Assembly: GCA_035302345.1 (NCBI GenBank)
Contig: DATGSS010000050.1
Location: 1-59,030 of the forward strand
Source of the DNA: Paenalcaligenes sp035302345
GTDB taxonomy: Bacteria; Pseudomonadota; Gammaproteobacteria; Burkholderiales; Burkholderiaceae_B
Direction: 5' to 3'
DNA: 59,030 nucleotides
This document shows, one piece after another, positions 25,716 through 34,631 of this stretch (its first letter is position 1; each line of letters opens with the position of its first letter). The notes under the pieces were generated by a model, which saw only the letters and a list, made by a program, of their open reading frames with translations, had not been told where the DNA came from and searched no databases. The position numbers and the translations under genes are program-made.

Positions 25716-26183
25716 ATGCAACGACTCGAGCTCATGCTGCCGCCCCCAGTAGTCGCCATTGTCGTCGCAGGATTAATGTGGCTGGCGCAATGGTTATTAC
25801 CGCAATTAAGTTTTCTATTGGGCACCGCAGTAGTATTTTCTATCATCGTCGTTTTAGCCATAGCTGCTGTAGTATTTGGGCTGGGCGCTTTGCAAAGATT
25901 CAAACGCCTAGGTACCACCATGGATCCACGTGCGCCACAAGCCACTCAACATCTTGTGGTAGAGGGTGTTTATAGGTTGAGCAGAAACCCTATGTACCTA
26001 GGTGTCTACTTTTTGTTACTGTGCTGGGCTTTTTATTTGACTAACTGGCTAGCTTTGGTATTATCTTTGCTGTTTGTCGCTTACATCACGCGTTTTCAAA
26101 TCATTCCTGAAGAGCGCATTTTGCAAGAAAAGTTCGGTACCCAATATCTGCAATATTGTGAAAAAGTGCGGCGTTGGATCTAG
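25716..26183 (+). CDS. Isoprenylcysteine carboxyl methyltransferase family membrane protein
   Basis: A 155-residue protein with about four membrane helices. The C-terminal half has the family motif VEGVYRLSRNPMYLG, then IIPEERILQEKFG and YLQYCEKVRRWI, which bind SAM at the membrane surface. Bacteria lack prenylated proteins, so the methyl acceptor is probably a lipid or small molecule. The family is common in proteobacteria and usually unstudied. It is upstream of the tRNA gene with about 40 bases between. Confidence 0.86.
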   Translation: MQRLELMLPPPVVAIVVAGLMWLAQWLLPQLSFLLGTAVVFSIIVVLAIAAVVFGLGALQRFKRLGTTMDPRAPQATQHLVVEGVYRLSRNPMYLGVYFLLLCWAFYLTNWLALVLSLLFVAYITRFQIIPEERILQEKFGTQYLQYCEKVRRWI

Positions 26184-26224
26184 GGCTAGACAAACTTTTA
26201 ATAACTATGCTATAGTTATCTTTT

Positions 26225-26303
<79 letters not shown>

Positions 26304-26314
26304 AATACTCCAAC

Positions 26315-26353
26315 AAAAAGCACTTAAAGCAATTTAGCTTTAAGTGCTTTTTT
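26315..26353 (+). terminator. Intrinsic terminator after tRNA-Pro
   Basis: AAAAAGCACTTAAAGC pairs with GCTTTAAGTGCTTTTTT around the loop AATTTA; at least 14 bp with a T-run in the downstream direction. It ends the tRNA transcript. The following 225 bases up to the DUF445 gene show nothing I can identify. Confidence 0.92.
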
Positions 26354-26577
26354 GTTTTTGGGTTACAGAAATTCACCTGCTTTTTACTCTGTCAGTTAAG
26401 AACGCATAAGATGCTAGCACTAAGTTTTCTCGTGTCAAGTGGACAGGAGGCAGCTCACATTTATCGCTACCTGGTTAAGAGTCTATAGCTTCATCAATTA
26501 AAGCCAATCAACCTTCCCTGTGGTAAATTAAAATCAGAATTTCATTTATGCCACTTTGACCATAGGTAGTTGAGGTT

Positions 26578-27834
26578 TTGTCAGGCTTATTATCCACACC
26601 GCTCAAGCGCAGCAAGGCCATGGCTTTGTCCTTGCTTATTATTGTTGCTGTTATTTACGCCTTAACCCGTTATTTAACTGATTTACAGGGTGTTTGGGGC
26701 TTTATTAACGCATTTTCCGAGGCAGCGATGGTAGGGGCATTTGCTGACTGGTTTGCAGTGACTGCCATCTTTAGGCATCCCATGGGTTTGCCCATCCCAC
26801 ATACGGCTATTGTTCCTCGCAAGAAAGCCCAATTAGGGAAACATTTGGGTCGGTTTATTAGTCAGCACTTTTTAACCAATGAGCAGGTGATGAGCCGCAT
26901 CCAAGACGCTCAATTAGCGCCTCGGTTAGGTCATTGGCTAACTCAATCTAAAAATGCCCGTCGTGTGTCATTAACACTGATGACAGGATTGCAGCAATGG
27001 ATAGGTGCATTTCGTGATGAGCGCGTCAGTCGCTTTGTAAAGCAGCGCGTGGTTCGACGTATGCGTCATATGGACACCACTGATTTGGTTGCTCAGTTCT
27101 TTTTATTGTTAACCGAAAATGGCCGCCATCAACAAGTATTAGATTTAGTTCTACGACAAGTAGCGCGCTGGGTGCAAAACCCTAATGTCAGGAGGCAGGT
27201 TGCTGCGATGCTCAGTCGTGAGTTAGAGCAATCCTTGTATTTAAAACGCTTGAGCACTTATGCCGGTGAATGGGGGACGGCCCGTTTAATCAATATGCTG
27301 GCACAAGAGATTGACGCTATTTCTGCAGATCCTCGCCATCCGATGCGCCGCCGATATAGCGCCTTAATAAATGGATGGATAGTGCGCTTGCAAAATGATG
27401 CTGAATATAAACGCGAATTGCTTTTGATTCAGCGGCGTTTATTAAATAATCCCGTCTTGCAAGAGTATTGGAATACTATTTGGAAGGAAATGCTGGATTG
27501 GCTCGAGCATGACCTCGAGCAGGGCGAGCGTGCACAGATTCATGCTCAACTAGAATTGGCCGTCCAAGCTTTTGGCCAACAGCTTGTTAATGATCCTGCT
27601 TTACAAGAGTTCTTTAAAGAAAAGACCAATGATTTTGTACCGCGGTTTATCAATCGTTTTCGGGAGCCTACAGCGCGCTTTATTGAAGCGCGCGTACTGG
27701 CTTGGAGCGATCAAGAGTGGGTGGACACGCTTGAAAATAGCATCGGTAAAGATCTGCAGTTTATCCGTATTAACGGCACGCTCGTCGGCGGGTTAGTAGG
27801 GATCATTATTCACACCATCAATTTATGGTTTTAA
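26578..27834 (+). CDS. DUF445 family membrane-associated protein
   Basis: A 418-residue protein. The N-terminal hydrophobic helix is followed by the hallmark GAFADWFAVTAIFRHPMGLPIPHTAI, then a long helical region and a C-terminal hydrophobic segment (NGTLVGGLVGIIIHTI). This matches the DUF445 (YjiN) family, whose function is unknown. The start is a TTG at 26578 with GAGG only two bases before it; an ATG at 26620 would cut into the usual N-terminus. It converges on the exonuclease gene. Confidence 0.87.
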   Translation: MSGLLSTPLKRSKAMALSLLIIVAVIYALTRYLTDLQGVWGFINAFSEAAMVGAFADWFAVTAIFRHPMGLPIPHTAIVPRKKAQLGKHLGRFISQHFLTNEQVMSRIQDAQLAPRLGHWLTQSKNARRVSLTLMTGLQQWIGAFRDERVSRFVKQRVVRRMRHMDTTDLVAQFFLLLTENGRHQQVLDLVLRQVARWVQNPNVRRQVAAMLSRELEQSLYLKRLSTYAGEWGTARLINMLAQEIDAISADPRHPMRRRYSALINGWIVRLQNDAEYKRELLLIQRRLLNNPVLQEYWNTIWKEMLDWLEHDLEQGERAQIHAQLELAVQAFGQQLVNDPALQEFFKEKTNDFVPRFINRFREPTARFIEARVLAWSDQEWVDTLENSIGKDLQFIRINGTLVGGLVGIIIHTINLWF

Positions 27835-27845
27835 TGCCCTGAAAG

Positions 27846-28529
27846 TTAAGCTTGTCGACTCTGTAATACCGCCTGTTTAACATAGGGGTCCAGCCCATCT
27901 TGGCGCAATAACCAATCTTGGTAATCACGGGGTAGCTTTGCTATTAATTGACCCCGATGCTTACCAAAGGGCATCACTGAAGGGATGCGAGCTTGCTCGG
28001 ATAATTGCCATAGCTCTTCCCAATCGGTAGGTGCTTTACGACCTTGTTCTTCGAGGCAATCAAATAAGGCCAGTAAATTAAGACGACAATTATGGACGTC
28101 AGCTAATGCGGAATGGGCTTTTTGTAAGCGTTCACGCGCATTATTACGGTCAAAATAATAAATCAACGCGGATTGACTATGGCTATCTAAAGAAGGTATT
28201 AAATGTCTTGCTATAGCTAGCGTGCAAATACGCTTAACTGCGGGCTGACCACTAACATTCCAGTCATAATCGATATTGTGTCCAATGATATATTTAGTAT
28301 CTGCAGGCAGGGAAAAGCTGGCAGCGGGTGGGCAATCACGTAGTTCTTCATCAAGGATATGGTGTGTGGCCAATGCCCCTAAACTAATTTTCTCTTGAGG
28401 CTTAAAGCGCTCTTCGTATTCTTCGGTGACTATGAGGTCCACTGGGTTATTAATTTTTAACCAGGCCGCCTCGATAATTTCTGCAGGTTCGTTGCCAGTA
28501 GTTTCGGTATCAAAAATAAGTGCTGACAT
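27846..28529 (-). CDS. 3'-5' exonuclease, ExoX-like, with a C-terminal DUF3820 domain
   Basis: A 227-residue protein. The DnaQ-type exonuclease fold is shown by FDTETTG (metal-binding Asp and Glu), GHNIDYDW and HSALADVHNC. The last 60 residues hold MPFGKHRGQLIAKLPRDYQDWLL, the DUF3820 motif often fused to such exonucleases. It removes nucleotides from DNA 3' ends in repair. The order ktrA-trkH-exonuclease on the minus strand with short gaps suggests one operon, though a functional link with potassium is unlikely. Confidence 0.85.
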   Translation of the reverse strand: MSALIFDTETTGNEPAEIIEAAWLKINNPVDLIVTEEYEERFKPQEKISLGALATHHILDEELRDCPPAASFSLPADTKYIIGHNIDYDWNVSGQPAVKRICTLAIARHLIPSLDSHSQSALIYYFDRNNARERLQKAHSALADVHNCRLNLLALFDCLEEQGRKAPTDWEELWQLSEQARIPSVMPFGKHRGQLIAKLPRDYQDWLLRQDGLDPYVKQAVLQSRQA

Positions 28530-28546
28530 AATACTCCTAAATTGGT

Positions 28547-29908
28547 TTAACCCACTTGAAAATGAGTCTCTGGATATGTGACATGGCTGCCTTTGCGTGT
28601 GGCTAATACATATACCAATGTAAGTGGACCCAGGCGGCCTAAATACATGTACAACAAAATAAGCGTTTGGCTAGGCATAGATAGTTCGGCTGTGATTCCA
28701 TCGCCCATACCAGTAGTACTGATGGCTGAGGCAACCTCAAAGAAAACACTTCTAAAGGGCAGTTCATCGAAGAGCGAAATCAAAAACATTCCTAATATCA
28801 CCCAAGTCACCGTAACAAAAACCAAAGCCAAAGCCTTTTGGACGGTACTGGGCGCGATAGTACGGTGCATTAGGACTACATGTGCTTGTTGGCGGAAATA
28901 AGCGCGGACCGCAACGAGCAGCACAATGAGTGTATTGATTTTAATACCGCTTGCCGTACTAAAAGAGCCCCCACCAATGAGCATATAAAAAATAATTAAT
29001 ACGATACTGGCGTTGCGCATATTTTCGGGAGCCATTGCCTCGAAACCTGCGGTGCGGCTAGAGACAGCCTGCACCCATGATGCCAATGCTTGCTGCCACC
29101 AGGACAAGTCACGAATGGTTAGTGGGTTGTTGTGTTCTACGGCCCAGATCACTAAAAAGCCTATGATATTTAGCAACACAGTGGCGATAATGACGACCTT
29201 GCTATAAACACTAAAACGAGACCAACGCCGTTTATTAATCAGGTCGTGCAATACCGGAAAACCAATGCCGCCAATAATGATGCTGAGCGTTGTAATTAGA
29301 ACGGTAACTATATCTCGATGGAAAATACTGGTATCAGGGGCATAGAGCATAAAACCAGCATTATTAAAAGACATTGAAACATGAAATAAAGCTCTAAAGA
29401 ATGCGTCCGAGGCGTCTGCTCCGAGCGCTACCCACCAGAAGCCCAAAGCTAGAAATGCGATTAATTGGATACCGGCTGTGTATTTTATGACGGTAGCTGC
29501 CGTATTTTGCAGTTTATTAACGTTCGTTTGATTAAATGCCTCCATGGCCAGAGCCTGCTGGCCGATGGAAATACGCTTACCCAAAGTAGAGGCAGCCAGG
29601 ATTGCAAATGTCACAAAACCTAACCCACCTATTTGGACCAGCACTATAACTACCATTTTGCCCCAAAAGGTCAGGGTAGTAGAGACATCAAAGATACTGA
29701 GCCCAGTGACTGTTACCGCTGATGTTGCGGCAAAAAGGGCTTCAAACCAACTAATGTGTGTAGTCGTGGAAAAGGGTATTTTTAGAAAAAATGTACCCGC
29801 TAGGATCAACACCAAAAAGCCCAGCGCCAGTATTTTGGGAGGGCTGGCTTGTACATGTTGCTTGTGACTGGGCTGATTGCGAGAAAAAACACGGTGTAGG
29901 CCACGCAT
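28547..29908 (-). CDS. trkH: TrkH/KtrB family potassium uptake channel subunit
   Basis: A 453-residue membrane protein with the four pore loops of the TrkH/KtrB family: TVTGLSIFD, NNAGFML, SSRTAGFEAM and STTGMGDG. The glycine in each forms the K+ selectivity filter. It works with a cytoplasmic RCK regulator; the next gene upstream is exactly that. The frame starts 10 bases after the ktrA stop, so the two are co-expressed. The N-terminal 30 residues are basic and hydrophilic before the first membrane helix. Confidence 0.92.
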   Translation of the reverse strand: MRGLHRVFSRNQPSHKQHVQASPPKILALGFLVLILAGTFFLKIPFSTTTHISWFEALFAATSAVTVTGLSIFDVSTTLTFWGKMVVIVLVQIGGLGFVTFAILAASTLGKRISIGQQALAMEAFNQTNVNKLQNTAATVIKYTAGIQLIAFLALGFWWVALGADASDAFFRALFHVSMSFNNAGFMLYAPDTSIFHRDIVTVLITTLSIIIGGIGFPVLHDLINKRRWSRFSVYSKVVIIATVLLNIIGFLVIWAVEHNNPLTIRDLSWWQQALASWVQAVSSRTAGFEAMAPENMRNASIVLIIFYMLIGGGSFSTASGIKINTLIVLLVAVRAYFRQQAHVVLMHRTIAPSTVQKALALVFVTVTWVILGMFLISLFDELPFRSVFFEVASAISTTGMGDGITAELSMPSQTLILLYMYLGRLGPLTLVYVLATRKGSHVTYPETHFQVG

Positions 29909-29918
29909 AGCGCCCTCG

Positions 29919-30572
29919 CTATTTGAGCTTGGGAGCTACTTTGCGCAGATCTTGAAAATGCCCAAACACAACTACTAAATCACCTGCTTGTAGAACAAAC
30001 CCAGGATCGGGGTGTACTGTGATTTGAGCTTTTCTTTTAATCAACAAGACCTCGACGCGTTCTTTTTTTTGATCGAGCAAGGTTCGCAATGTTTGTCCAT
30101 CATATTGGGCACTGGCAGTAATTTCTACGACAAAATCTCCACTGCCTAGCGAAATGTAATCGCTAATCATAGGGTAGCTGATGAACTGAGCAGTGCGAAT
30201 ACCCATTTCTTCTTCTGGGTGGATAATACGGCTGACCCCGATTTTATTCAAAATGATATGTTGTGCGCGTGATTGGGCCTTTACCCAGATGTTATTTACA
30301 CCTAGACTTTTTAAATGCACGACGCACACCAAACAAGCCTCAAAGCTCTCGCCGATGGCGACCAAAACACCATCGTAATGCCCCAAACCTAACTCTTCGA
30401 GTGCCTCTTTGTCGCTAGCATCCGCCACAGCAGCTCGTGAGAGTAAGTCGGCGTAGTGGTCTACTAATTTAGGGTCTCTATCCACGCCTAAAATGGAGTG
30501 ATTCATTTTCATCAACTCCTGGGCAGTTGAGCCACCAAATCGGCCCAAACCAATCACAGCGTACTGTGCCAT
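29919..30572 (-). CDS. ktrA: KtrA/TrkA-type RCK regulatory subunit for potassium uptake
   Basis: A 217-residue protein with an RCK-N domain (VIGLGRFGGS nucleotide-binding glycines, then ILGVDRDP) and an RCK-C domain (RTLLDQKKERVEVLLIKRK, with the end LQAGDLVVVFG). It binds nucleotides and gates the TrkH-type channel. One RCK unit, not the doubled TrkA form, makes it a KtrA-like protein. It is first in the operon ktrA-trkH-exonuclease. The start ATG at 30572 is near the family's usual N-terminus (QYAVIGLGRFG). Confidence 0.92.
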   Translation of the reverse strand: MAQYAVIGLGRFGGSTAQELMKMNHSILGVDRDPKLVDHYADLLSRAAVADASDKEALEELGLGHYDGVLVAIGESFEACLVCVVHLKSLGVNNIWVKAQSRAQHIILNKIGVSRIIHPEEEMGIRTAQFISYPMISDYISLGSGDFVVEITASAQYDGQTLRTLLDQKKERVEVLLIKRKAQITVHPDPGFVLQAGDLVVVFGHFQDLRKVAPKLK

Positions 30573-30645
30573 AGCGACCCCTACGTGTTAAGTGATCAAA
30601 TCAGTATTGTGTGGTGCAAAGTAAGCGCTAACTGAACTACGAGAA

Positions 30646-31242
30646 TTACATCAGCTCTTCTTTGAGCTCTTCTTTGAGGCTTTTAATTGAGCCATCACTA
30701 AGATCAGAAGGCCAACGAATATTTATTTCTACTGGTTCACCTTGTTTAATCGTGAAATCACGTGATTCAGTGTTGCCCATGTAGGTCACATGTACTTCGT
30801 AATCACCGGGCTCGAGGTCAACGAGGCAATAGGGGCCCTCGCTGTTGATGTTAAAAATTGTATGATCATCAGCATCACGGATTACTACCTGTACATCGGC
30901 TGCATAGGCAGTACGATCACCTACCTCTTGGCCAAAGTTCATGCTCAGAGGAAATTTGCGGCGGTGTTCTTTAAAGACCGTTGCTTCATCACTGCCGATT
31001 CCACCTGTTATGTACGGGATGCCATTGTGATACTGTAATGCGGGTAGTTGGCTGGCAGGCTCGTCAGCAATCGCTGCAGCATTGCGATCCTCGAGATCAC
31101 CTAACTGCAGTCCAGTACTGACTGATGATTCCTGTTCGGAGTCATCCGCAGCCAAGGCCGGTACAGAAAGCGTAATGAATGCACACGCAGCCAAAATTTG
31201 AATCGCGCGGGTGCTCTGACGAAATGAGTAGAACACATTCAT
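30646..31242 (-). CDS. Periplasmic protein with a carboxypeptidase-regulatory-like domain
   Basis: A 198-residue secreted protein. The signal peptide ends near VPALAAD. The middle has ITGGIGSDEATVFKEHRRKFPLS and then a beta-sandwich (VVIRDADDHTIFNINSEGPY, LVDLEPGDYEVHVTY) like the carboxypeptidase regulatory domain. Such proteins are common and uncharacterised in beta-proteobacteria. The C-terminus contains two copies of the 12-base unit CTCAAAGAAGAG, giving LKEELKEEL. Monocistronic by spacing. Confidence 0.72.
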   Translation of the reverse strand: MNVFYSFRQSTRAIQILAACAFITLSVPALAADDSEQESSVSTGLQLGDLEDRNAAAIADEPASQLPALQYHNGIPYITGGIGSDEATVFKEHRRKFPLSMNFGQEVGDRTAYAADVQVVIRDADDHTIFNINSEGPYCLVDLEPGDYEVHVTYMGNTESRDFTIKQGEPVEINIRWPSDLSDGSIKSLKEELKEELM

Positions 31243-31323
31243 TGTATTTGCCTGATTAATAAGAATTGTCTTTATTTTAGCAGCAAGCGTTCCCTGCAGC
31301 AGTTTAGTATCAGTAACGAACTA

Positions 31324-32127
31324 TTAATTATTGGGCCTTAATTGCAAAGGCCAGTCAATACGTTCACGTGGTTGGCCATTCGGATCGTAGCTTTGTTCAC
31401 AAAATATAGCTTTCCCTGAGGCCGAAATTAAAATGACCGTCGAACAACGCGAGCCATATTCGGGCCCAATGATAAACACACTGCTTAGATTTTTTTCTAA
31501 CTCATGGCTGATGCCCGTGTTAGGTAATTCGGAATCAGGAGCCTGGGTATCGTCACGCAGTACCTGTAAACTACTACGTAGTTGTTGTGTCAGTGTGTCC
31601 TGGGCTAAGGCATCAGTCATAAGCTTAGAAAGTCGCTTTGTTTTAGGCCATGGGGTATTTAGCAAATGATTAGAAAGGGCATAACGGCCAGCAGGTAGCT
31701 GCTTTGGGCCATCTGCAGCGCGGTTGCTGTAATACCATAGAGCTGCGTTGTTGTGAGTCAATCGTTCGCCAACGATGAGATTAAAACCAGCGTAACGATG
31801 ACTGTCTTGAGCGATTGCTAATAAATACTCTTTGGCTGCTTGATCACCGATTAAAAAATCTTGGACTAGGCGCCCACGACTAATTGCATCTGTAGGTGCG
31901 GGGTGCCCGGGTTCGCGGAAATTGGTGACTAAGGCGAAGCGCTGCTTAGTCGGGTGTATGCCTAACCAACTGCCACCAGCCTTGAGATCACGCCCAGCGA
32001 GCAGACCTGAGTGATCTGGCCAGTAATGCGCAGTTTGGGCAGGGCGCTGATGAAATTCATCGCGATTCGCTGCGATACGCAGGGGGTAGGGCTGATTGGG
32101 TTGGAAATCAATATAAGCAATACACAT
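31324..32127 (-). CDS. NRDE family protein (TANGO2-like)
   Basis: A 267-residue NRDE protein, named for the ANRDEFHQRP motif seen here near the N-terminus. Further conserved pieces are GRDLKAGGSWLGI, FALVTNFREPGH and SRGRLVQDFL. The eukaryotic relative TANGO2 is linked to lipid and haem metabolism, but the bacterial role is unknown. The ATG lies three bases after the pbpG stop, so the two genes are translated from one mRNA. Confidence 0.88.
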   Translation of the reverse strand: MCIAYIDFQPNQPYPLRIAANRDEFHQRPAQTAHYWPDHSGLLAGRDLKAGGSWLGIHPTKQRFALVTNFREPGHPAPTDAISRGRLVQDFLIGDQAAKEYLLAIAQDSHRYAGFNLIVGERLTHNNAALWYYSNRAADGPKQLPAGRYALSNHLLNTPWPKTKRLSKLMTDALAQDTLTQQLRSSLQVLRDDTQAPDSELPNTGISHELEKNLSSVFIIGPEYGSRCSTVILISASGKAIFCEQSYDPNGQPRERIDWPLQLRPNN

Positions 32128-32130
32128 AAA

Positions 32131-33147
32131 CTAACGTGCAGCCAGTAATGCAGGCTGCTTTTGGTAGGCTTGGCGGATACGATTAGCATCACCCATGCCA
32201 GAATATCGTCCATAGGCATTTAATAACACTATGGCGACGTTGCGGTTTTCTAGCTGAGTATTTAACACTAAACAGCGGCCAGCCTCATTAATAAAGCCTG
32301 TTTTAGATACCTGGATTTGCCAATCTTTGTTTGATACTAAACGATTGGTGTTTACATACCTAAGCTGTTGGCCTGGCTTAGGACTCACAGTATAGTCCTT
32401 GTGGGTGGAAAATTCCTGTATCAATGGATACTGTGCTGCTGCCTGCAGCATTTTAGCTAGATCAGGTGCTGTTGATAGGTTTTCACTAGATAAACCTGTG
32501 GGCTCTACAAATAGGGTATAGCGCATCCCCAATGCCTGAGCATTTTCATTCATGGCACGTACGAATGCTGGAAGGCCGCCAGGATAATTGCGCCCCAACG
32601 CGCTGGCAGCACGATTTTCTGATGACATCAGTGCCAATAAAAGCAAATCACGCCGGCTTAGTTTAGAGCCTACTGATAACCGTGAACGTGTATTTTTAAT
32701 CGTATCAATGTCCTCGCGGGTGATTTCGATCATTTCATCTAGGTTTTGATCAGCATCTAATACGACCATGGCTGTCATGAGCTTGGTAATAGAAGCAATA
32801 GGCCGTACTAAATAATGATTTTTTTCGTAGAGAACCTCGCCGCTGTCTACGTCATACACGTAGGCAACCTGTGAATGCAAATCATTGGCCGCAAGTTTGA
32901 GCAGGATAGCGTCATCGCTATCGGTAGGCTGTGCAATCGAGGCAGAAACAGGCCTTAGATTTTGGCTATGTACCGTGTAAGGTGCATCATACCGTGGTGT
33001 CGTAGAGTCTGGTTGGTAGGTTGATTGAGCATTGCTTTTGAGACCAAATGCTACGGCGGTGGTCAGGGCTAAAGTGGTCGCGGCGAGTATAATGGTCGGC
33101 TTTGTTTTTGTCTGGAACATGGCGCTGTGATTTGCTTGCAATGACAT
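32131..33147 (-). CDS. pbpG: D-alanyl-D-alanine endopeptidase (PBP7 type)
   Basis: Up to 338 residues with a hydrophobic leader. The peptidase S11 motifs are present: the catalytic SITK (ASITKLMTAMVV), SEN (MSSENRAASAL), and KTG (VSKTGFINEAG). Low-molecular-mass penicillin-binding proteins of this type cut cross-links in peptidoglycan. The first part of the mature protein is a linker of about 60 residues. The start may be the ATG at 33120, which would begin the leader at MFQTKTKP; neither has a clear ribosome-binding site. It is co-transcribed with the NRDE gene downstream. Confidence 0.88.
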   Translation of the reverse strand: MSLQANHSAMFQTKTKPTIILAATTLALTTAVAFGLKSNAQSTYQPDSTTPRYDAPYTVHSQNLRPVSASIAQPTDSDDAILLKLAANDLHSQVAYVYDVDSGEVLYEKNHYLVRPIASITKLMTAMVVLDADQNLDEMIEITREDIDTIKNTRSRLSVGSKLSRRDLLLLALMSSENRAASALGRNYPGGLPAFVRAMNENAQALGMRYTLFVEPTGLSSENLSTAPDLAKMLQAAAQYPLIQEFSTHKDYTVSPKPGQQLRYVNTNRLVSNKDWQIQVSKTGFINEAGRCLVLNTQLENRNVAIVLLNAYGRYSGMGDANRIRQAYQKQPALLAAR

Positions 33148-33311
33148 GGGGTGAATGATTTTGCTAACACCTCATAATCATACCAGAAAATGCTATAAGT
33201 TCTGCCTCTAAATTTATGATAATAGGATGTTTTTTAACCTAGGATCATCCCTTAGAAGAGCTATTAAATTGCTCTAAATCTACCTAATTCAACCAAGTAT
33301 TAGCGCGCCAT

Positions 33312-33743
33312 ATGAAATATTACTACAAATTTGTCTTTGGACTTTTTCTAAGTATTTACTCCCTGTCATGGGCTTATGCGCATAGTGCCCATATAAAAGC
33401 AACGGAAATCAAAGTCAATCAACTCGAGCAAGCAGTCTGGTCCAAGTTACAGTTGGCAGAAACAGACGCATCAGATGCTCGATCCACCCGTGAATCTAGG
33501 TTGCAGCGATTATTGTTGACGGTGCAATGGCAGCATCCTGCTGATTTAGACATTCAATTGTGTAATGCACAGCGCCAGCGCTGTCAGAGAGTCCCGCCTG
33601 ATGGGCGTTTGCTTAGTAATCAGTTTGCAGGCCAAAAAATGGATGCACCTTTATGGTTAAAAATAACTGCCCACTCATGGCGAGGTGGTTATCCCCCAGC
33701 GTATCTTCGTGCTGAATTAGTGTTGTGGACCCAGCCTATATAA
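33312..33743 (+). CDS. Small secreted protein, possibly FlhE-like
   Basis: A 143-residue protein with a signal peptide ending near WAYAH. The mature part has beta-strand-like segments and a close cysteine pair (QLCNAQRQRCQR), then PLWLKITAHSWRGGYPPAYL and LVLW at the end. Order, size and cysteine spacing resemble the flagellar periplasmic protein FlhE. The match is by eye only. It lies 51 bases upstream of motA on the same strand, which fits a role beside the stator. No other flagellar gene is in the window. Confidence 0.45.
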   Translation: MKYYYKFVFGLFLSIYSLSWAYAHSAHIKATEIKVNQLEQAVWSKLQLAETDASDARSTRESRLQRLLLTVQWQHPADLDIQLCNAQRQRCQRVPPDGRLLSNQFAGQKMDAPLWLKITAHSWRGGYPPAYLRAELVLWTQPI

Positions 33744-33794
33744 AAGAGCGTAGGCTAAAGAGTTTCGTATTTATGCCGATAACTATAGAGGGTA

Positions 33795-34631
33795 ATGAAT
33801 AGTTATGTGCTCTTAAATATGAATCCATCCACTCTAATAGGAATAGTTGCCAGTGTAATTTTACTGGCTGTGGTCTTATTTTATACTGCCGTCGATCCCA
33901 GTTTATTTATCGATATCCCAGGCTTATTAGTAGTGCTGGTCGGAACAATGGCGGCCACCTTTATTAGCTACCCTCTGAGCGAGGTTGTACGCATTTTTGG
34001 CTTAATCGGGACTGTGCTGCGTAATGAAAAACTATACACCCACGATGATATAGACGAATTAATAAATATATCCAGGCTGTGGATTGCTGGTGACATTCGA
34101 GCTGTCGAAGATGCCTTGCAAGAGGTACATAATCCGTTTCTCAGGACTGGAGTGCAGCTGGTTATAGATATGACCCCCGAAGAAGAAATACTCGAATTAC
34201 TGCAATGGCGGATTTCGCGCATGCGTGCACGCGAACACGCTGAAGCGCAGCTTTTCAGAGTCATGGCCAGCTATGCGCCTGCGTTTGGCATGATAGGGAC
34301 TTTGATAGGTTTGGTTAATCTGATGTTTTTACTTGGCGATGGGGATATCACCGCGATTGGACAGCAAATGGCATTGGCGCTGATGACAACTTTTTATGGG
34401 GTGCTGCTTTCCAACCTGATTTTCAAACCTGTAGCCGTCAAACTCGAGCGCCGCACCGAGCAACGTGTGGTTTTGATGAATATGGTATTGCAAGGCATTT
34501 CCATGATGAGTCAAAAGCGCGGTCCCGCAGTAATGCGTGAGACATTAAATTCATTTATGGCTCAGTACCGAGATGAACTCTATAGCGATGAAATTCATCA
34601 TGTGACAGAAACAGAGCAATCAGAATCGTGA
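33795..34631 (+). CDS. motA: MotA/PomA-family stator ion-channel subunit
   Basis: A 278-residue membrane protein with four helices and a large cytoplasmic loop. The conserved SYAPAFGMIGTLIGLVNLMF and the fourth helix ALMTTFYGVLLSNLIFKPVA, together with the first helix and DPSLFIDIPGLLVVLVGTMAAT, are typical of MotA/PomA. It forms the ion channel that powers flagellar rotation or, in relatives, other envelope work. The next gene overlaps its stop by four bases. Family N-termini suggest the real start could be the ATG at 33819. Confidence 0.88.
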   Translation: MNSYVLLNMNPSTLIGIVASVILLAVVLFYTAVDPSLFIDIPGLLVVLVGTMAATFISYPLSEVVRIFGLIGTVLRNEKLYTHDDIDELINISRLWIAGDIRAVEDALQEVHNPFLRTGVQLVIDMTPEEEILELLQWRISRMRAREHAEAQLFRVMASYAPAFGMIGTLIGLVNLMFLLGDGDITAIGQQMALALMTTFYGVLLSNLIFKPVAVKLERRTEQRVVLMNMVLQGISMMSQKRGPAVMRETLNSFMAQYRDELYSDEIHHVTETEQSES

